Positions 42,510-50,974 of a DNA stretch of 64,000 bases are shown here, piece after piece. Source of the DNA: Streptomyces sp. NBC_01275 (GTDB lineage: Bacteria > Actinomycetota > Actinomycetes > Streptomycetales > Streptomycetaceae); assembly GCF_026340655.1 (NCBI RefSeq), contig NZ_JAPEOZ010000001.1, positions 7,068,001 through 7,132,000 on the forward strand. Direction: 5' to 3'. A program made the translations under genes and the position numbers. The notes beneath the pieces are model-generated. The model was not told where the DNA came from. It saw nothing but the letters and a program-made list of their open reading frames with translations, and did not search any database. The stretch's first letter is position 1. Each line of letters starts with the position of its first letter.

Positions 42510-45047
42510 ATGATGCTGCGCTATGCCCTGAAGACCGTCCGCGCCCGCACAGCCGGCTTTCTCGGCGCCTTCCTCGCGCTGATGTGCGCGGCCGCCCTGA
42601 TCACCGCGTGCGGCACCCTGTTGGAGACGGGGCTGCGCGGCACGATCCGCACCGAGCGCTATGCCGCGGCCCCGGTGGTGGTGTCCGCCGACCAGAACGT
42701 CCACCAGACCAAGGTCACGCACAAGAAGGGCAAGACCAAGGTCAAGCACAAGGCCAAACCCGTCGCCGAGCGCGCCTGGCTCCCGGCCGACCTCGAGGAC
42801 ACGCTCGCCGGCACCCCCGGTGTGGCCCGCGTCGTCCCCGAACTCACCTTCCTGGCCGAGCCGTTGACCCCTGACGGCGCCCAGGGTGAAGACGGCGGGC
42901 CCGCCTACGGGCACGCCTGGGAGTCCGCCGCCCTGACGCCGTACCGGCTCACCGCGGGCGCCGCCCCCACGACCGCCGCCGACGTCGTCATAGACCGTGA
43001 CCTCGCCGCACGCGCCCACCTCGCCCCCGGTGACCGCCTCACCGTCCAGTCGACCCAGGCCCCGCGCACCTACCGGGTCTCCGGAATCGCCGCTCCCGCC
43101 ACCGCAGTACGCCACCAGACCTCGCTCTTCTTCTCCGCCGCCGAGGCCCGCCGTCTGGCCGCCCGCCCCGGGCAGGTCACCGCATTCGGCGTGGTCCCGG
43201 ACGCGGGCATCGACCCCGGACGGCTGCGGCAGGCCGTGGCCACGGCGTTGCACGGCACCCGGGCCCAGGTCAGCGCCGGTGACGCCCGTGGCCAAGTCGA
43301 ATTCCTGGACGCCGCCGCGGCCCGCACCAAGCTCGTCAGCATGGGCGGCGCGATGGGCGGCACCTCGCTGCTCGTGGCGGTGCTCGTGGTCGTCGGCACC
43401 TTCGCGCTCTCCGTCCAGCAGCGCCACCGCGAACTCGCCCTGCTGCGCGCCGTGGCCGCCACCTCCGGGCAGATCCGCAGGCTCCTCGGGCGGGAGGCCC
43501 TGATCGTCGCAGCGGCCGCCGGCACGGCCGGGGCCCTGGCCGGGCTTCCCCTGGGAAGTTGGCTCTACGGCAGGTTCGTCGCCGTGGGCGCCGTGCCCGC
43601 CACGCTCCAGCACACCGTCAGCGCCTTCCCTCCGCTCGCGGCCCTCGCCGCGACCCTGTTCGGCGCCTGGGCCGCCGCACGGGTCGCCTCCCGCAGGGTC
43701 GCCCGGATCCGCCCGGCCGAGGCGCTCGCCGAGGCCCGGGCCGAGCGCGCCCGGCCCGCGTGGGGGCGCATCGTCGCCGGTCTGCTGCTGCTCGCCGGAG
43801 GCGCCGTGCTCGTCGCCCTGCTCAGCATCCTGCGGACCGAGTCCGCCTCGACGCCCGTGACCTTCCTCGCCGTCATCGTGCTGTCCACCTCCGTCGCCCT
43901 GCTCGGTCCGCTCCTGGTCAAGGCGGCCGCCCTTCTCCTCACCGGCCCGCTGCGGCTGACCGGCCCCGGCGGCAGACTCGCCGTCGCCAACCTCCGCGGC
44001 AACGCCGTCCGCATGGCCTCCGTCGTCACCCCCCTCACCCTGCTCATCGGCATGACCTGCACCGTCCTGTTCGTCCAGCCCACCCTTGGCGGCGCAGCCC
44101 GCGCCCAGACCCGCGAGGGCGTCCGCGCCGACTGGGTCGTCGCCTCCCGGGGACCCGGCGTTCCGGCCGAGGCGGCACGACGACTGCGTACGCGCCAGGA
44201 CGTCGTCACCGAAGTCGTCCGCACCACTGTCCGGGTCGGCCTCGACAAGTACACGGCCCAGGGCGTCACCCCGGCCGGGCTCACCCGCACCTGGGACCCG
44301 GACGTCACCGCCGGCTCCCTCGACCGGCTCACCGAGCACACCGTCGCCGTAAGCGAACTGGCCGCGGACCAGCAGCACCTGAAGCCCGGCAGCACCCTGA
44401 AGCTCACGCTGGGCGACGGCACGCCCGCCACGCTCACCGTCGCCGCCGTCTACGCCAGGGGTCTAGGCTTCGGAGACCTCACCTTCGCGCACGACCTGGT
44501 CGCCCCCCACGTCGACAACCCGCTCTCCTCCTCCCTCCTCGTCAGCACGACCCGTACACAGACACAACTCTCGAACACGCTGAGTGAGTTCCCGGGACTC
44601 GCGGTAATCTCCCCGGCCGTCGCCGACTCGCTCCAGGCCGAGCGGCAGCAGGCGAACGCCGAGGTCAACCTCCTGGCGATGGGGCTCGTGCTGGCCTTCA
44701 CCGCCATCGCCGTGGTCAACACGCTCGCCATGTCGGTGTCCGAGCGCGTCCGGGAGTTCGCGCTGCTGCGGCTCGCGGGGGCGACCCGCCGTCAGGTGCT
44801 GCGCATGCTGCGCACCGAGGCGCTGTCGGTCCTGCTCCTCGCCACGGCCCTCGGCACCGCCGTCGCCCTGGCTGTCCTGACCGCGTTCAGCGTCGGCATG
44901 ACGGGCCGGGCAGTGCCGGCGGTCGTCCCCCTCGTGTACGCCGTCGTCGTCGCCGGAGCCGGGCTCCTCGCGCTCGTCGCCACCTCCCTGCCCGGACGCG
45001 TCGCGCTGAGGGTCCGGGCGGTGACGGTGGCGACGGCCAAGGAGTGA
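42510..45047 (+). CDS. ABC transporter FtsX-type permease (MacB-like)
   Basis: This 845-residue permease has two FtsX/MacB-type transmembrane modules. The first helix is FLGAFLALMCAAALITACG, followed by a large extracytoplasmic domain, then GTSLLVAVLVVVGTFALSVQ near residue 290 and several helices. A second extracytoplasmic domain and final helices (EVNLLAMGLVLAFTAIAVVN; SVLLLATALGTAVALAVL; AVVVAGAGLLALVATSL) follow. It could export a peptide, lipid or drug. The matching ATP-binding subunit, usually adjacent, is absent from this window; only the ArsR regulator is close. Immediately downstream are two copies of a 17-bp repeat. Confidence 0.9.
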   Translation: MMLRYALKTVRARTAGFLGAFLALMCAAALITACGTLLETGLRGTIRTERYAAAPVVVSADQNVHQTKVTHKKGKTKVKHKAKPVAERAWLPADLEDTLAGTPGVARVVPELTFLAEPLTPDGAQGEDGGPAYGHAWESAALTPYRLTAGAAPTTAADVVIDRDLAARAHLAPGDRLTVQSTQAPRTYRVSGIAAPATAVRHQTSLFFSAAEARRLAARPGQVTAFGVVPDAGIDPGRLRQAVATALHGTRAQVSAGDARGQVEFLDAAAARTKLVSMGGAMGGTSLLVAVLVVVGTFALSVQQRHRELALLRAVAATSGQIRRLLGREALIVAAAAGTAGALAGLPLGSWLYGRFVAVGAVPATLQHTVSAFPPLAALAATLFGAWAAARVASRRVARIRPAEALAEARAERARPAWGRIVAGLLLLAGGAVLVALLSILRTESASTPVTFLAVIVLSTSVALLGPLLVKAAALLLTGPLRLTGPGGRLAVANLRGNAVRMASVVTPLTLLIGMTCTVLFVQPTLGGAARAQTREGVRADWVVASRGPGVPAEAARRLRTRQDVVTEVVRTTVRVGLDKYTAQGVTPAGLTRTWDPDVTAGSLDRLTEHTVAVSELAADQQHLKPGSTLKLTLGDGTPATLTVAAVYARGLGFGDLTFAHDLVAPHVDNPLSSSLLVSTTRTQTQLSNTLSEFPGLAVISPAVADSLQAERQQANAEVNLLAMGLVLAFTAIAVVNTLAMSVSERVREFALLRLAGATRRQVLRMLRTEALSVLLLATALGTAVALAVLTAFSVGMTGRAVPAVVPLVYAVVVAGAGLLALVATSLPGRVALRVRAVTVATAKE

Positions 45048-45059
45048 CGCCCTCCGTCG

Positions 45060-45095
45060 CAGGCGTACGGCCCCGTGACAGGCGTACGGCCCCGT
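45060..45095. repeat. 17-bp direct repeats after the permease gene
   Basis: CAGGCGTACGGCCCCGT occurs at 45060-45076 and 45079-45095, with a diverged third copy up to about 45110, in the 70-bp gap before the rhodanese stop codon. Confidence 0.85.
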
Positions 45096-45116
45096 CCGGG
45101 GCGTACGCCCCACTGA

Positions 45117-45512
45117 CTACGCGGTCACCGGCAGTCCCGCCGCGCGCCACGCCTGGAATCCGCCGACGAGGTCGGTGGCCCGGTGCAGCCCCAGCTGGTG
45201 CAGGGAGGCGGCCGCCAGGCTCGACGCGTAGCCCTCGTTGCAGATCACGACGACCCGCAGCTCGTGGCTCGTGGCCTCGGGCAGGCGATGGCTGCCCCGG
45301 GGGTCCAGGCGCCACTCCAGCTCGTTGCGCTCGACGACCAGGGCGCCCGGGATCAGACCGTCCCGCTCGCGCAGGGCCGCGTACCGGATGTCGACGAGCA
45401 ACGCCTCTCCCGCGTGTGCGGCCTTGTACGCCTCCTGCGCCTCCACGCGCGCGTACCCCGCGCGCACCCGCTCCAACAGCTCGTCTATGCCCAGGGGCTG
45501 CTCGCCGCTCAC
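45117..45512 (-). CDS. rhodanese-domain protein
   Basis: The 131-residue single-domain sulfurtransferase has the active-site Cys in VVICNEGYASSLAA (residue about 93), plus ALLVDIR and GALVVERNELEWRLDP. It may move sulfane sulfur produced by cysteine or thiosulfate metabolism. The GTG start overlaps the stop of cysteine dioxygenase (GTGA at 45509-45512), so the two are translated together and act in sulfur metabolism. Confidence 0.9.
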   Translation of the reverse strand: MSGEQPLGIDELLERVRAGYARVEAQEAYKAAHAGEALLVDIRYAALRERDGLIPGALVVERNELEWRLDPRGSHRLPEATSHELRVVVICNEGYASSLAAASLHQLGLHRATDLVGGFQAWRAAGLPVTA

Positions 45513-46036
45513 TGCCAGTCCTCCGGGCGCTCGACCTGCTCCAGGCGCAGCACCTGGCCGGTACGGCTGTAGCGGCGGATCTGGGGCAGCGGGGGGTAGT
45601 AGGCGTGGACGGAGATCGCGTGGGCGTCGGCGGACTCGTTGAGGACCTCGTGGACGTGATGGCGTCCGAAGGAGCGGCCACGGCCGGCCGGCAGTCGGCG
45701 CTCCCGGTCCACGTCCTCCGCCAGCTCCAGGGTCTTCCAGCCGTCGGTGGGCAGCCGCGCGGCGAGCGAGTGCTCCTTGAGCTCGCCCCGCGCGGTGAGG
45801 AAGGCGCCCACCGAGTCGGCGTGGTCGTGCCAGCCGGTGCCGGTGCCGGGCGGCCAGCCGATCAGCCAGGCCTCGCTGCCGCCGGGCCCCTCCAGCCGCA
45901 CCCAGGTGCGGCCTTCGGGGTCGAGGGGGAGCGAGGCGATCAGCTCGGCGTCGGCGGCCGTGCGCCGGACGAAGTCGAGGAGGTCCGCCTGCGTGGGCGC
46001 GGCGACGGCGGCGGGCACAGAGGGAGAGACAGACAC
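45509..46036 (-). CDS. cysteine dioxygenase
   Basis: This 175-residue cupin oxidises L-cysteine to cysteine sulfinate with non-haem iron. Iron ligands are seen in GWHDHADSVGAFLTARGELK (H-x-H) and the later His in GRHHVHEVLNE, with YYPPL near the C-terminus. The bacterial type lacks the Cys-Tyr cofactor that mammals use. GTG 46036 is chosen. The coding frame is open upstream, but the conserved part starts shortly after. A cysteine-rich leader peptide lies 95 bp upstream (46131-46202) and rhodanese overlaps downstream. Confidence 0.9.
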   Translation of the reverse strand: MSVSPSVPAAVAAPTQADLLDFVRRTAADAELIASLPLDPEGRTWVRLEGPGGSEAWLIGWPPGTGTGWHDHADSVGAFLTARGELKEHSLAARLPTDGWKTLELAEDVDRERRLPAGRGRSFGRHHVHEVLNESADAHAISVHAYYPPLPQIRRYSRTGQVLRLEQVERPEDWQ

Positions 46037-46130
46037 GGATACCGTCCTGGGAACGTTCGCAGGGAGCGCGTGGCGGCGCAGAGGCGCGCTCGCGCATCGG
46101 CGGCGGGCGCCGGTGGAAGGGGGTGCGAGT

Positions 46131-46202
46131 TCAGCAGGAGGGACGACACACGCAGCCCGCATAGCGGACGAGGTCCATATGGACCCTCCGCCACAGGCGC
46201 AC
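46131..46202 (-). CDS. 23-residue cysteine-rich leader peptide upstream of cysteine dioxygenase
   Basis: The small frame runs from a GTG to TGA and encodes a 23-residue peptide beginning MRLWRRVHMDLVR and ending AGCVCRPSC, with three Cys among the last seven residues (C17, C19, C23). It lies about 95 bp upstream of cysteine dioxygenase on the same strand. The basic-His-Met-Asp-Leu core resembles the putative leader peptides that precede sulfur genes in streptomycetes, and the clustered Cys codons suggest ribosome-mediated control: low charged tRNA-Cys stalls the ribosome and changes transcription or translation downstream. Both the coding role and the mechanism are inferred from sequence. Confidence 0.7.
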   Translation of the reverse strand: MRLWRRVHMDLVRYAGCVCRPSC

Positions 46203-46333
46203 ATCGGTGTCGGTCACGATTCGGAGTAGAGCATGCCGCTGCGGGCCGGTCAACTCGCCGTCACCATGTGGACCTCACGGTGACGGTGAGTGTGGTCATA
46301 CGGTTGTCATACGGCCGCCGACCGGGCAGTCGC

Positions 46334-46492
46334 CCCACGCCCTACATCTCGCCACGCCGTACATCTCGCCACGCCGTCCAGTCCCACGCCGTCCAGTCCC
46401 ACGCCGTCCAGCCCCACGCCGTCCAGCCCCACGCCGTCCAGCCCGATGCCCTACGGGTTCACGCCGTACGGGTCCCGGCTGTACGGGTTCAC
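46334..46492. repeat. 15-bp tandem repeat array
   Basis: Five clean copies of a 15-bp unit (CCACGCCGTCCAGTC or CCACGCCGTCCAGCC) occupy 46369-46443, with diverged units on both sides (CACGCCGTACATCTCG, CACGCCGTACGGGTC). The array ends inside the stop region of the FAD monooxygenase gene. The preceding gap (46203-46333) contains no gene I can support. Confidence 0.9.
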
Positions 46493-48123
46493 TTCGCCGC
46501 CGAGCCGGCCCCCGCTCCCGCCTCCACACCGGTCGGCCCCGCTCCCGACGGCCCCGGGCCGCCCACAGCCGCCTCGGCTGCCGCGTACAGATCGGCCGGG
46601 CGCACCCCGCTCAGCGCGGTGACCAGGTGGCCGTCGGGCCGGATCAGCAGGACGGTGTGGGCGGCCGCGCCCGGGTAGCTCTCGGCGACCAGCAGCTCGG
46701 CCGGGCTCGGCAGGGCCGTCACCGCGGCGGCGAGCCGGGGCATGATCCCGGCGCCCACCCAGTGCCTGCGCTCCCACACGCCCGTGCCCGGCGCGATCAA
46801 CACGACGAGCAGGGCGCCCCGGCCGAGCCGCTCCCGCAGCCGTACGAAGGAGCCGTCCTCCGCGGTCACCCGGACGTCCTCGACCGGCGTGCCCGGGGGC
46901 GTCTCCACCGGGACCTCGGCCTCCAGGTGCCGGGGCGCGAGCGGGGAGTCGGCGTAGGCGCCCGGCGCGCCGAGCTGGCCGCGGCCGAGGTGGCCGTCGG
47001 TGAGCAGCACGTCGTGGCCGCGGGCCGCGCCGGGGACGTACGCCCTTATGGCGCCGGCGCCGCCGCGCAGCAGCGGCAGGGCCTGGTCGGCCGCGCGCAG
47101 CCGGGCCGCGACGACCGCGCGCCGCTCCGCCTGGTAGCTGTCGAGCAGGGCCTCGTGCGGCCCGTGGTGCCAGGCCAGGGCCAGCTTCCAGGCGAGGTTG
47201 TCGGCGTCCCGCAGCCCCTCGTCGAGACCCTGGGTGCCGAGCGCGCCGAGCAGGTGCGCCGAGTCCCCGGCGAGGAACACCCGCCCGACGCGCCAGCGGC
47301 GGGCCAGCCGGTGGTGCACGGTGTGGACGCCGGTGTCGAGCAGTTCGTACGCCGGAGGAGAACCGTTGCTCCAGCCCGCCAGGGTCTCGCGGACACGGGC
47401 CACCAGCAGCTCGGGCGTCACGAGGTCCTTGCCGGGCGGCAGCAGCCAGTCCAGGCGCCAGACGCCGTCCGGCAGCGGACGTCCGGTGACCTCGCCGGCG
47501 GAGGGGCCGGACGTTCGCCACGGAGGCGTCCGATGGAGCAACGCCTCGTCGGCCCACGGAAGTTCCGTGCGCAGGGCGGCCACGGCGTGTCGCTCCACCG
47601 CCGTACGGCCGGGGAAGCGGATGTCGAGGAGTTTGCGGACCGTGGAGCGGGGGCCGTCGCAGCCGACCAGATGGCTGCCGCGCCACCAGGTGCCCTTGGG
47701 GCCGCGGGTGTGCGCCGTGACGCCGGAAGGTTCCTGCTCGATGCTGTCCAGCCGGCTGTCCACGGCGATCTTCACCAGCCGCTCGCCCGCGAGGGCGGCG
47801 CGCAGGGCGGCTGTGAGGACGTGCTGGGCGATGTGCAGCGGAGCGGGGTCGGCGTCGTCGTCGAACGCGATCTCGCGTGTCACCTGCTTGCGCCGCATCG
47901 ACCGCCATCCGGCCCAGCGGACCCCGGCCTCGTCGAGAGGCGCTCCGGTCAGCCGCGCCATGAGGGCGGCGGTGTCCTCGCGCAGCACGACGGTGCGTGC
48001 GAGCCGCGGCTCGTCCTTGCCGGGGCCCTCGTCGAGGACGACCGACGGCACCTGCTGGCGCGCCAGCGCCAGGGCGAGCGTGAGCCCCACGGGCCCCGCT
48101 CCGACGATGATCACCGGGTCCAC
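46489..48123 (-). CDS. FAD-dependent monooxygenase (aromatic hydroxylase type)
   Basis: This 544-residue group A flavin monooxygenase binds FAD through GAGPVGLTLALALARQ at the N-terminus, has the conserved LVGCDGPRSTVRKLL motif, and the second FAD site VFLAGDSAHLLGALGTQGLD around residue 285. A C-terminal thioredoxin-like domain follows (to the Gly/Ala-rich end). Relatives hydroxylate aromatic compounds or polyketides with NAD(P)H; the substrate is unknown. GTG 48123 is preferred because upstream in-frame residues before VDPVIIVGAGPVG do not look conserved. It stands alone, upstream of a 15-bp tandem array. Confidence 0.88.
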   Translation of the reverse strand: MDPVIIVGAGPVGLTLALALARQQVPSVVLDEGPGKDEPRLARTVVLREDTAALMARLTGAPLDEAGVRWAGWRSMRRKQVTREIAFDDDADPAPLHIAQHVLTAALRAALAGERLVKIAVDSRLDSIEQEPSGVTAHTRGPKGTWWRGSHLVGCDGPRSTVRKLLDIRFPGRTAVERHAVAALRTELPWADEALLHRTPPWRTSGPSAGEVTGRPLPDGVWRLDWLLPPGKDLVTPELLVARVRETLAGWSNGSPPAYELLDTGVHTVHHRLARRWRVGRVFLAGDSAHLLGALGTQGLDEGLRDADNLAWKLALAWHHGPHEALLDSYQAERRAVVAARLRAADQALPLLRGGAGAIRAYVPGAARGHDVLLTDGHLGRGQLGAPGAYADSPLAPRHLEAEVPVETPPGTPVEDVRVTAEDGSFVRLRERLGRGALLVVLIAPGTGVWERRHWVGAGIMPRLAAAVTALPSPAELLVAESYPGAAAHTVLLIRPDGHLVTALSGVRPADLYAAAEAAVGGPGPSGAGPTGVEAGAGAGSAAK

Positions 48124-48238
48124 GGTGTGCCGCCCCCTGCCCGCGACGGTGCCCTCAGGGACGTAAGTGAACAAGAGGTAGGAGCAGGGTGCACGATCAC
48201 AGAACGTATGCAACCCATTGCCGCAGCTTGCGTCAAGT

Positions 48239-48274
48239 GACGGAGGCAGTGGCGCGCACGCCACTGCCTCCGTC
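48239..48274 (-). terminator. terminator after gluD
   Basis: GACGGAGGCAGTGGCG and CGCCACTGCCTCCGTC form a perfect 16-bp stem around CGCA, located 26 bp past the gluD stop, on the minus strand. It closes the gluABCD operon. Confidence 0.88.
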
Positions 48275-48299
48275 CAAGGTCATGCCGCTTGAGTGCGCG

Positions 48300-49214
48300 T
48301 CAGATCCTGCCGCCGCCTTCGGCACCGGTGCCGAAGCCGCCGAAGACCGCCCCGGGGTTGATCTCCTCGATCTCCTCCGCGGCCAGCACCGCGCCCGTGC
48401 TGCGCTTGCTGCGCCGCAGTCGGCGCTCCAGCCAGCTCGCGAAGCTGGTGAGGATGAAGTTCAGCAGGATGAACATGGCCGCGACCACGATGAAGCTCGG
48501 GACGACGTTGGCGTAGTTGGCCGCGAGGGTGCCGCGCGAGTTGAGCAGCTCGGTGAAGCCGATCATCACACCGCCCAGCGCGGTGTCCTTCACGATGACC
48601 ACGAGCTGGCTGACGATCGCCGGGAGCATCGCGGTGACGGCCTGCGGGAGCAGGATGCTGCTCATCGTCTGGCCCTTGCGCAGACCGATGGCGTACGCGG
48701 CCTCCGTCTGCCCCCTGGGCAGGGAGAGGATGCCGGCCCGGACGACCTCGGCGAGGACCGAGGCGTTGTAGAGCACCAGGCCGGTGACGACCGCGTAGAG
48801 GGGCCGGTCCTCGCTGCTGACGCCCGTGGAGTTTGCGTAGAGCTCGTTGGCGAACAGCATCAGCAGCAGCACGGGGATGGACCGGAAGAACTCCACCACC
48901 GTGCCGGCCGCGCCCCGCACCCACCGGTGGTCGGACAGGCGGGCGATACCGAAGACGGCGCCCAGCGGAAGGGCGATCACCATGGCGAGGGCCGCGGCCT
49001 TCAGCGTGTTGGCGAGGCCGGGGAGCAGGTATGTCGTCCAGGCCTGGGACTCGATGAACGGCTTCCACAGGGCGGAGGTGAGCTGGTCCTTCTCGTCCAT
49101 CTTCTGCCACATCCACCACACGAGCAGGGCGAGGAGGACGAAGAAGACCACCGAGAAGATGACGTTGCGCCGCTTGGCGCGGGGGCCGGGAGTGTCGTAC
49201 AGGACCGAACTCAT
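48300..49214 (-). CDS. gluD: glutamate ABC transporter permease GluD
   Basis: The 304-residue inner-membrane permease of the polar amino acid (HisM-like) family has an N-terminal helix (VIFSVVFFVLLALLVWWMW) and a long segment before the conserved permease core (LPGLANTLKAAALAMVIALP). The EAA loop reads EAAYAIGLRKGQTMSSILLP. It overlaps gluC by 4 bp (ATGA) and is the last gene of gluABCD. It takes up glutamate with GluC, the binding protein GluB and ATPase GluA. Confidence 0.93.
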   Translation of the reverse strand: MSSVLYDTPGPRAKRRNVIFSVVFFVLLALLVWWMWQKMDEKDQLTSALWKPFIESQAWTTYLLPGLANTLKAAALAMVIALPLGAVFGIARLSDHRWVRGAAGTVVEFFRSIPVLLLMLFANELYANSTGVSSEDRPLYAVVTGLVLYNASVLAEVVRAGILSLPRGQTEAAYAIGLRKGQTMSSILLPQAVTAMLPAIVSQLVVIVKDTALGGVMIGFTELLNSRGTLAANYANVVPSFIVVAAMFILLNFILTSFASWLERRLRRSKRSTGAVLAAEEIEEINPGAVFGGFGTGAEGGGRI

Positions 49215-49876
49215 CGCTTCACCGCCAGTCGCTTGCTGAACCAGCCCAGGATGAGGCCGGTCGGCAGGGTCAGTACCACGAATCCGAACGCGAAGACCGC
49301 GCCGATGAGCAGCGTCTGCGCCTCGTTCTCGATCATCGACTTCATCAGGTAGGCGGCCTCGGCGACGCCGATGGCGGCCGCCACGGTGGTGTTCTTGGTC
49401 AGCGCGATCAGGACGTTGGCCAGCGGGCCGATCACAGAGCGGAAGGCCTGCGGAAGGACGATCAGCGTGAGGGTCTGGCTGAAGCTCAGCCCGATGGCCC
49501 GGGCCGCCTCCGCCTGCCCCAGGGGCACCGTGTTGATGCCGGAGCGGATCGCCTCGCACACGAAGGCCGCGGTGTAGGCGATCAGGCCGAGCACGGCGAG
49601 CCGGAAGCCCTGGACCTTGAAGTCCTCGGCGCCCAGGGTCATGCCGAAGACGTCGGCGAGGCCGAGCGAGCTGAAGAGGATGATGACCGTCAGGGGGATG
49701 TTCCGGACGATGTTGACGTAGACGGTGGCGAACCCGCGCATCAGCGGGACCGGGCTGACCCGCATCCCGGCCAGCAGGGTGCCCCAGATCAGGGAACCGA
49801 CGGCGGAGAGGGCGGTGAGTTTCACCGTCATCCAGAACGCCCCTAGGACGTCGTAACCTTCAAGAAAGTCGAACAC
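49211..49876 (-). CDS. gluC: glutamate ABC transporter permease GluC
   Basis: The 221-residue permease begins with FDFLEGYDVLGAFWMTVKLT and has the EAA loop EAARAIGLSFSQTLTLIVLP. About five membrane segments are seen. GTG 49876 is the best start; ATG options lie only inside the first helix. It pairs with GluD, whose start overlaps its stop, to form the channel of the glutamate importer. About 110 bp separate it from gluB. Confidence 0.92.
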   Translation of the reverse strand: MFDFLEGYDVLGAFWMTVKLTALSAVGSLIWGTLLAGMRVSPVPLMRGFATVYVNIVRNIPLTVIILFSSLGLADVFGMTLGAEDFKVQGFRLAVLGLIAYTAAFVCEAIRSGINTVPLGQAEAARAIGLSFSQTLTLIVLPQAFRSVIGPLANVLIALTKNTTVAAAIGVAEAAYLMKSMIENEAQTLLIGAVFAFGFVVLTLPTGLILGWFSKRLAVKR

Positions 49877-49985
49877 GATCTCCCGCGCTTCCGGGTGAGT
49901 GGCGTATGAGGAGGGCGGGGCGCGCCGCCGCCGTGATCGCGACGGACGGCGGCGCACCGCAGGAACCCGCTTGGCTGAGCCTTGG

Positions 49986-50846
49986 TTACGAAGCGTTCGG
50001 GACGATGACGCCGATCTTCGGGGCGGGCTCGTTCTTGTACCCCGCCGGGCCGAAGTTGGCGTCGACGGCCTTCTGCCACGAGCCGTCGCTGACCATCTTC
50101 TCCAGCGCCGTGTTGATCTTGTCCACGGTCGCGGTGTCGCCCTTCTTGACGCCGACGCCGTAGTTCTCGTTGCTCAGCTTCAGGCCGGCGAGCTTGAACT
50201 TGCCCTTGTACTGCTCCTGCGAGGCGAAGCCGGCGAGGATCGAGTCGTCGGTGGTGACCGCGTCGACGGCGCCGCTCTGCAGGCCGGCGATGCACTCCGA
50301 GTAGCTGCTCAGCTCCTTGAGGTTCGCCTTGGGGGCGATCGTCTTCTGGACGTTCTGCGCCGAGGTCGAGCCGACCACGGAACACAGCTTCTTGCCGTTG
50401 AGGTCCGCGGCCTTGCTGATCTTCGAGTCCGACTTGACCAGCAGGTCCTGGTGGGCCAGCAGGTACGGGCCGGCGAAGTCGACCTTCTGCTTGCGCTCGT
50501 CGTTGATCGAGTAGGTGGCCGCGATGAACTTCACGTCACCGCGCGCGAGGGCGTTCTCGCGGTCGGCGCTCTTGGTCTCGACGAACTCGATCTGGTCCGG
50601 CTCGTAGCCGAGCTGCTTGGCGACGTACGTGGCGACGTCCACGTCGAAGCCGGCGAAGGAGCCGTCGGGCTTCTTCAGACCGAGGCCGGGCTGGTCGAAC
50701 TTGATGCCGACCTTGATCTTTCCGCCGCCGCTGCCGCCGCTGGCGCTGCTGTCGGCGTCGTCCTTGTTGTCGCCGCCGCACGCGGTGGCGGCCAGGGCGA
50801 GGGCGAGTACGGCGGCCGAGGCTGCGGTGACCTTGCGAAGCTTCAT
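49986..50846 (-). CDS. gluB: glutamate-binding lipoprotein GluB
   Basis: The 286-residue lipoprotein has signal peptide VTAASAAVLALALAATAC with the lipobox ending Ala-Thr-Ala-Cys, then a Gly/Ser/Asp-rich linker. The mature solute-binding domain (IKVGIKFDQPGLGLKKPDGS; FAGFDVDVATYVAKQLGYEP; VDAVTTDDSILAGF) follows. It captures glutamate outside the membrane and delivers it to GluC/GluD. It is the second gene of gluABCD, separated from gluA by 128 bp. Confidence 0.94.
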   Translation of the reverse strand: MKLRKVTAASAAVLALALAATACGGDNKDDADSSASGGSGGGKIKVGIKFDQPGLGLKKPDGSFAGFDVDVATYVAKQLGYEPDQIEFVETKSADRENALARGDVKFIAATYSINDERKQKVDFAGPYLLAHQDLLVKSDSKISKAADLNGKKLCSVVGSTSAQNVQKTIAPKANLKELSSYSECIAGLQSGAVDAVTTDDSILAGFASQEQYKGKFKLAGLKLSNENYGVGVKKGDTATVDKINTALEKMVSDGSWQKAVDANFGPAGYKNEPAPKIGVIVPNAS

Positions 50847-50974
50847 GAGGACCTTCCTTGGAGTGATGAAGGACTGCGGGCGGTGCGGGTTTCCGTCAGT
50901 TGCGTCCGTCAGCGGCGTCTGCCGGCGGTGTCTGCCAGTGGTGCCCGGCGGTGGTGTCCGGCGGTGGGCGTCCG
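50847..50974. repeat. imperfect repeats in the gluA-gluB gap
   Basis: GTCCGTCAG and GTCTGCC/GGCGGTG-type units recur in the 128-bp gap between gluB and gluA (for example GCGTCCGTCAG near 50901 and again near 50969). This is another short degenerate array. No promoter or gene could be supported. Confidence 0.5.

Noticed and set aside
46233..46283. A short plus-strand frame (MPLRAGQLAVTMW...) with RRHHVDL in another frame, resembling a streptomycete leader peptide
   Set aside because: No plus-strand gene follows and the HVDL motif is out of frame with any start codon. The minus-strand peptide at 46131-46202 fits far better.
46369..46443. Tandem array considered as a CRISPR
   Set aside because: Units are contiguous 15-bp copies with no spacers, and no cas genes are present.
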